A program made the translations under genes and the position numbers. The notes below the pieces were generated by a model, which did no database searches, was not told where the DNA came from, and saw nothing but the letters and a program-made list of their open reading frames with translations. From positions 654,001-718,000 of the forward strand of contig NZ_CP038440.1 in NCBI RefSeq assembly GCF_004683885.1: 64,000 nucleotides of DNA, written 5' to 3'. How positions within the stretch are numbered: the first letter of the stretch is position 1; every line of letters begins with the position of its first letter. Source of the stretch: Brevundimonas sp. MF30-B. Lineage in GTDB: Bacteria; Pseudomonadota; Alphaproteobacteria; Caulobacterales; Caulobacteraceae. Below are positions 60,693-64,000 of this stretch, piece by piece.

Positions 60693-61595
60693 CTAGGAGA
60701 ACAGAAGCGAGGACAGGCGGCGTCGCCCGTCCTTGGCGACGTCCGAGGTCGCACCGGCAGCCTCGAACACCGTCAGCAGTTGCTTGCGCGCCGCCTGATC
60801 GTTCCACTCGCGGTCGGCCTTGACGATGGTCAGCAGGTGATCGACCGCCCCCTTCAGATCGCCCGAGGCCGCCTGGGCCTGAGCCAGGTCGAAGCGAGCC
60901 TGATGGTCGTTCGGATCGGCCTTGACCCGCGCCTCCAGATCCGACGAGACGCCGGCCGGCGCCGAGGCCAGGGCCAGTTGGGCGCGCACGCTCTGCACCG
61001 CCGGTTCGCGGCTGTCGGCGGGGGCCATGGCGATGGTCTGGCGCGCCTGTTCAGGGTCGCCGTCGGCCAGATAGACCCGCGCCATGCCGGCGATGGCCTT
61101 CTGATTGTCGCTCTCCAGCGTCAGCACCTGGGCGAAGGCCTGCGCCGCGCCGCCCAGGTCGTTCAGAGATAGGGATTCCTCGCCGAGCGACAGCAGCTGT
61201 TCGACGTCGCTGTTCCCGGACTTGCCGCCGGTCAGCTTGTCGATGAAGGCCTTGATCTGGCTCTCGGGCACGGCGCCCTGAAAGCCGTCGACGGGCTGGC
61301 CGTCCTTGAAGGCGTAGACGGTGGGGATGGACTGGACCCGCAGCTGGCCCGCATAGGCCGGGTTGGCGTCCACATCGATCTTGACCATCTTCACCGCGCC
61401 GCCTGCGGCGCGCACGGCCTTCTCCAGCATCGGCCCCAGCGTCCGGCACGGCCCGCACCAGGTCGCCCAGAAGTCCACGATCACCGGCTGGATCTTGGAC
61501 GCCTCGACCACGTCGGCCATGAAGCTGGCGTCCGTGCCCTCCTTGATCAGGTCATCGGCCATGGGGTTGGGGGCGTGCGGGTCGGCGAGGGTCAT
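60693..61595 (-). CDS. Thioredoxin-TPR fusion, CnoX/YbbN-like
   Basis: A 300-residue protein. The N-terminal thioredoxin domain (about 15-125) has an active CGPC motif (VDFWATWCGPCRTLGPML), unlike E. coli YbbN whose motif is SxxC-like. The C-terminal half is a TPR-type helical domain (LNDLGGAAQAFAQVL, DPNDHQARFDLAQAQAASGD). CnoX-type proteins protect and fold proteins under oxidative stress. GGAG precedes the ATG. Confidence 0.92.
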   Translation of the reverse strand: MTLADPHAPNPMADDLIKEGTDASFMADVVEASKIQPVIVDFWATWCGPCRTLGPMLEKAVRAAGGAVKMVKIDVDANPAYAGQLRVQSIPTVYAFKDGQPVDGFQGAVPESQIKAFIDKLTGGKSGNSDVEQLLSLGEESLSLNDLGGAAQAFAQVLTLESDNQKAIAGMARVYLADGDPEQARQTIAMAPADSREPAVQSVRAQLALASAPAGVSSDLEARVKADPNDHQARFDLAQAQAASGDLKGAVDHLLTIVKADREWNDQAARKQLLTVFEAAGATSDVAKDGRRRLSSLLFS

Positions 61596-61698
61596 GTGCG
61601 CTCCGGGGCTGGCGGGTCTAACGCGGCACTCAGCAGATGGTCGCGAACGACGGGCGAGGCAACACCTGATGGGCGATGGGGGCAGACGGGGCTGACGA

Positions 61699-62247
61699 TC
61701 ATTCGCCCTGGGCTGCGGATGCTATGCGACGCGTCATCCAGCGCGCATCCTCTCCGTAGCTCGCGATCTTTTGAACCGCGGCAGGCGGCGGCGTCGCTTC
61801 GTCAAAGCCCAGACCACGCCAATAGCTGGAGGCGCCTTGAACGGCGATCAGCTCGGCGATTTGAAGTCCGTCGCGTCCGGACTGTTCCAACGCCCGGGAG
61901 ACGAGTTGTCGGCCGATCCCGGCGCTGCGTCCAGCAGGCGAGATCGCGAGATCGTGGATGTAGAGAACCTCGCAGGCGGCGTGGGCGGGCAAGATCATGC
62001 CCACGGCCGGTGGCGAGCCCCTGGGCCATCCATGCGCCAGCAGATAGCCCAGCAACTCGTCTCCGCGCTTGGCCGCGAGGCAATACGAGGCCGAGATGCT
62101 CAATCGACTGGCGAAGGCGTGTCGGTCTTCGAGCAGAAACGCCGGATAGGCGGCGGCCTGCAGCGCGAGCGCCGCTGGCAGATCGTCGGCCAGCAACGCC
62201 CCGATCCAGAGCGTCGAAGGCTCACGATCTGCGCCGACGGGCGTCAT
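61699..62247 (-). CDS. GNAT-family N-acetyltransferase
   Basis: A 182-residue protein with acetyl-CoA binding motif A at [29 protein letters not shown] and motif B at [10 protein letters not shown]. The substrate is not predictable. Its ATG overlaps the ProXp-like stop by four bases, so the two are co-translated. Confidence 0.87.
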   Translation of the reverse strand: MTPVGADREPSTLWIGALLADDLPAALALQAAAYPAFLLEDRHAFASRLSISASYCLAAKRGDELLGYLLAHGWPRGSPPAVGMILPAHAACEVLYIHDLAISPAGRSAGIGRQLVSRALEQSGRDGLQIAELIAVQGASSYWRGLGFDEATPPPAAVQKIASYGEDARWMTRRIASAAQGE

Positions 62248-62786
62248 GGAGCGCCCGCCCCGAAATCCACCACCTTCGCCTCGCGTCCCATCAGCGTCAG
62301 CACGCGCCGGAACGCCGTCTGATCCAGGGCGGTGGTGGCCGTGTTCTCCAGCGGGTGGAAGTTGACTACAGCGGCGTCCCACAGGCGGCGGTCCAGGATG
62401 AAGCCGACGCGGCGGTTCGTGTCGTTGATCAGGCCCAGGGCCGTGACCGAGCCGGGGCGCACGCCCAGCGCCTCCCACATCAGTTGTTCATTACCGAACG
62501 ACAGCCGGTCAGAGCCGATCAGCTTGGGCGCGGCCTTGAGGTCGATCACCGTGTCCTGGCGCGCCGAGATCAGCCACAGGGCGCCCTTCTTGTCCTTGAG
62601 GAACAGATTCTTGGTGTGTGCGCCGGGCAGGGCGGCCTTGAGGTCCAGCCCCTCCTCGACGCGGAAGACGGCGGGGTGGTCGTGGGTCACATGGGCCACG
62701 CCGTGCTCGGCCAGCCAGGCCATGAGGCCGGCGCGGTCGAAAGCGGGTTGTTGAGGCGAGGCCTCGGGCTGGGCTAGGGAGGTCAC
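62244..62786 (-). CDS. ProXp/YbaK-type aminoacyl-tRNA editing protein
   Basis: A 180-residue free-standing editing domain: [15 protein letters not shown], the lysine-bearing [43 protein letters not shown], and [15 protein letters not shown]. These enzymes clear mischarged tRNA, often Ala-tRNA(Pro) for ProXp-ala, well known in Caulobacter. GTG start with AGGGCAG in front. Confidence 0.9.
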   Translation of the reverse strand: MTSLAQPEASPQQPAFDRAGLMAWLAEHGVAHVTHDHPAVFRVEEGLDLKAALPGAHTKNLFLKDKKGALWLISARQDTVIDLKAAPKLIGSDRLSFGNEQLMWEALGVRPGSVTALGLINDTNRRVGFILDRRLWDAAVVNFHPLENTATTALDQTAFRRVLTLMGREAKVVDFGAGAP

Positions 62787-62815
62787 CTGCCCTGATTAGC
62801 CGCCGGAGCCGCGCC

Positions 62816-63559
62816 TTGGAACTGGAATGCTACCCGATGTCGTCGCGGCCGCCGGACCTGGTGCCCGGCCGCCAGTCGCGCAACTGGATGGACGCCTTCG
62901 CCAGCCGGCATCCCTATCGCTGCCTGCCGCTGAACATGGCCAACACCACCGGCTGGGAGATCCTGTGCCCGTTCGGCTTCCAGGCCGAGTGGAACGGCGG
63001 GCCGCGCCAAGAAGACATCGTCATCACGCCGGACCGGCCCAATCACGAGCTGGATCATTTCGTCACCTCGCACTTCTCGCGCGGGGTGCTGACCATGCAT
63101 CCGCAGTATCTGTTCCGCACGCCGCCGGGCTGGGGGATGATGGCGTCCGGCTCGCCTAATCACGTCAAGGACGGGATCCAGCCGCTGGTCGGCCTGATCG
63201 AGACGGACTGGTTGCCGTTCCCCTTCACCATGAACTGGATCTTCACCCGGCCGGGGCGGGTGCGCTTCGACAAGGGCGAGCCCTTCTGCTTCATCAATCT
63301 GATCGAGCACAAGAAGGTCGAGCAGTTCGAGCCGGTGATCCGCAGCCTGGCGTCCAACCCCACGATGAAGTGCCAGTTCGAGGCCTGGAACCGCGCGCGC
63401 ACCGACTTCAACGAACGCCTGGCCAGCCGCGACCCCGACGCGGTCAAGGAGGCGTGGCAACGTTACTATTTCAAGGGTGAAATCCCCGAGGAACTGGGCG
63501 CCGCGCCCCAGACCCACGCCAACAAGCGCCGGCTGAAGACCCCGCGGGTGGGACGGTAG
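62816..63559 (+). CDS. DUF6065-family protein
   Basis: A 247-residue protein with CYPMSSRPPDLVPGRQSRNWMD, TTGWEILCPFGF, HPQYLFRTPPGWG and a WNRARTDFNERLASRDP helix. The family is conserved in Alphaproteobacteria and is sometimes found near hydroxylase or glycosylation genes; no activity is known. TTG start at 62816, eight bases after GGAG; an ATG seven codons further on is the alternative. Confidence 0.8.
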   Translation: MELECYPMSSRPPDLVPGRQSRNWMDAFASRHPYRCLPLNMANTTGWEILCPFGFQAEWNGGPRQEDIVITPDRPNHELDHFVTSHFSRGVLTMHPQYLFRTPPGWGMMASGSPNHVKDGIQPLVGLIETDWLPFPFTMNWIFTRPGRVRFDKGEPFCFINLIEHKKVEQFEPVIRSLASNPTMKCQFEAWNRARTDFNERLASRDPDAVKEAWQRYYFKGEIPEELGAAPQTHANKRRLKTPRVGR

Positions 63560-63564
63560 GCGAA

Positions 63565-63594
63565 AAGGGCGGCGTCCGCGTGGACGCCGCCCTT
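63565..63594. terminator. Bidirectional terminator between convergent genes
   Basis: A perfect 13-bp stem AAGGGCGGCGTCC / GGACGCCGCCCTT with a GCGT loop between the DUF6065 stop and the convergent lipoprotein stop. T-tracts are short on both sides. Confidence 0.75.
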
Positions 63595-63617
63595 GGTCGT
63601 TGTTGCGCCGGGCGCCC

Positions 63618-64000
63618 TTACATCGGGCGGGCGAGGCGCGGTCCCAGGTTGTTGATCACGTCACGCGCGTCGAAGGCGTTGGGATCGCCGGCGGGCTTGG
63701 GTCCGCGGCCCATGATGATCTCGGCGCTGGCCTCGAAGCGATCGACCTGGCGGATGTCGATGTCGCGGCCGAAGCCGGGACGCCCCCAAGGGCCCCACGG
63801 ATCCCAGCGGCTCCAGTAACCGCGGTGTGAATAGCGCCAGCGCGGACCCCAGAAGGGCGAATACCGATCATAATAGAAGGGGTCGGGGGTCGCGTAGAAC
63901 CGCGTGTCGCGATCGGTCGCCCGGTCAGCCGTGGCGAACCAGTCGAAGCCGTTTTGGACGGTTAGCTCGGCCGAGCGCAGCAGAAGGCCCATCTCGACCT
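63618..64000 (-). CDS. CC0125/CC1285-type lipoprotein (N-terminus outside window)
   Basis: C-terminal part of an envelope protein: LRSAELTVQNGFDWFATADRAT, then an aromatic Tyr/Trp/Pro/Arg-rich stretch (FYYDRYSPFWGPRWRYS) and a final segment with FEASAEIIMGRGPKP and ARDVINNLGP. The frame runs off the right edge (codons GAG-GTC-GAG before the first visible ATG at 63992), so the signal peptide is missing. Typical of Caulobacterales. Confidence 0.8.
   Translation of the reverse strand, partial: VEMGLLLRSAELTVQNGFDWFATADRATDRDTRFYATPDPFYYDRYSPFWGPRWRYSHRGYWSRWDPWGPWGRPGFGRDIDIRQVDRFEASAEIIMGRGPKPAGDPNAFDARDVINNLGPRLARPM

Overview
The window comes from a GC-rich alphaproteobacterial chromosome, most likely a Caulobacteraceae member close to Brevundimonas or Caulobacter. 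The flanking genes fit this: ftsH followed by folP, the aerobic cobaltochelatase cobT next to etfBA, a DUF6065 protein and a CC0125/CC1285-type lipoprotein. Host DNA fills positions 1 to about 7328 and 50500 to 64000. Between them lies one complete-looking prophage of about 43.2 kb.

Left host arm: 3' part of ftsH, a membrane protein with a winged-helix regulator and folP, an ArsR-led minus-strand operon (ArsR, two SRPBCC proteins, DUF1579, VOC), and a divergent plus-strand operon (Gdx-type SMR exporter, thiD, nucleotidyltransferase). The nucleotidyltransferase gene is cut by the prophage after about 100 codons and its 3' end resumes at 50500. Right host arm: tRNA-Leu(CAA), a fumarylacetoacetase-family hydrolase, cobT, etfB-etfA, an SdpR-type repressor with its membrane partner, two tandem exported amidohydrolase-fold proteins, a LON-domain protein, a CnoX-like thioredoxin, a GNAT protein, a ProXp-type tRNA-editing protein, DUF6065, and the start of a lipoprotein gene cut by the window end.

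Prophage: a large serine integrase lies just inside attL, with a tyrosine recombinase beside it. The accessory region (about 9-23.7 kb) holds a TetR repressor with an SMR exporter, an HNH endonuclease, several lipoproteins and small unknown proteins, an ArdC-like antirestriction protein, a minus-strand cassette (small protein, deoxyribosyltransferase/TIR-like protein, AAA ATPase, lone receiver domain) and an orphan DNA methyltransferase. The rest (49839 down to 23728, minus strand) is a T7-like late block. It encodes a single-subunit RNA polymerase, then portal, scaffold, capsid, tail tubular A and B, gp13-16-like internal proteins, tail fibres, small terminase and large terminase, in the same order as T7 genes 8-19. 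No phage DNA polymerase, primase-helicase, classical endolysin or CI-like repressor was recognised. The phage therefore looks like a temperate T7-type podovirus that relies on host replication.

The most striking points are these. The phage disrupts a host nucleotidyltransferase gene and carries a full-length homologue of that gene next to attR. A T7-type polymerase and virion module is joined to serine-integrase lysogeny without a replication module. There is a possible defence or exclusion cassette at 19.8-22.6 kb, an array of palindromes at 14.28-14.46 kb that could be an origin or operator, and a 13-bp intergenic motif that could belong to the phage polymerase promoter.
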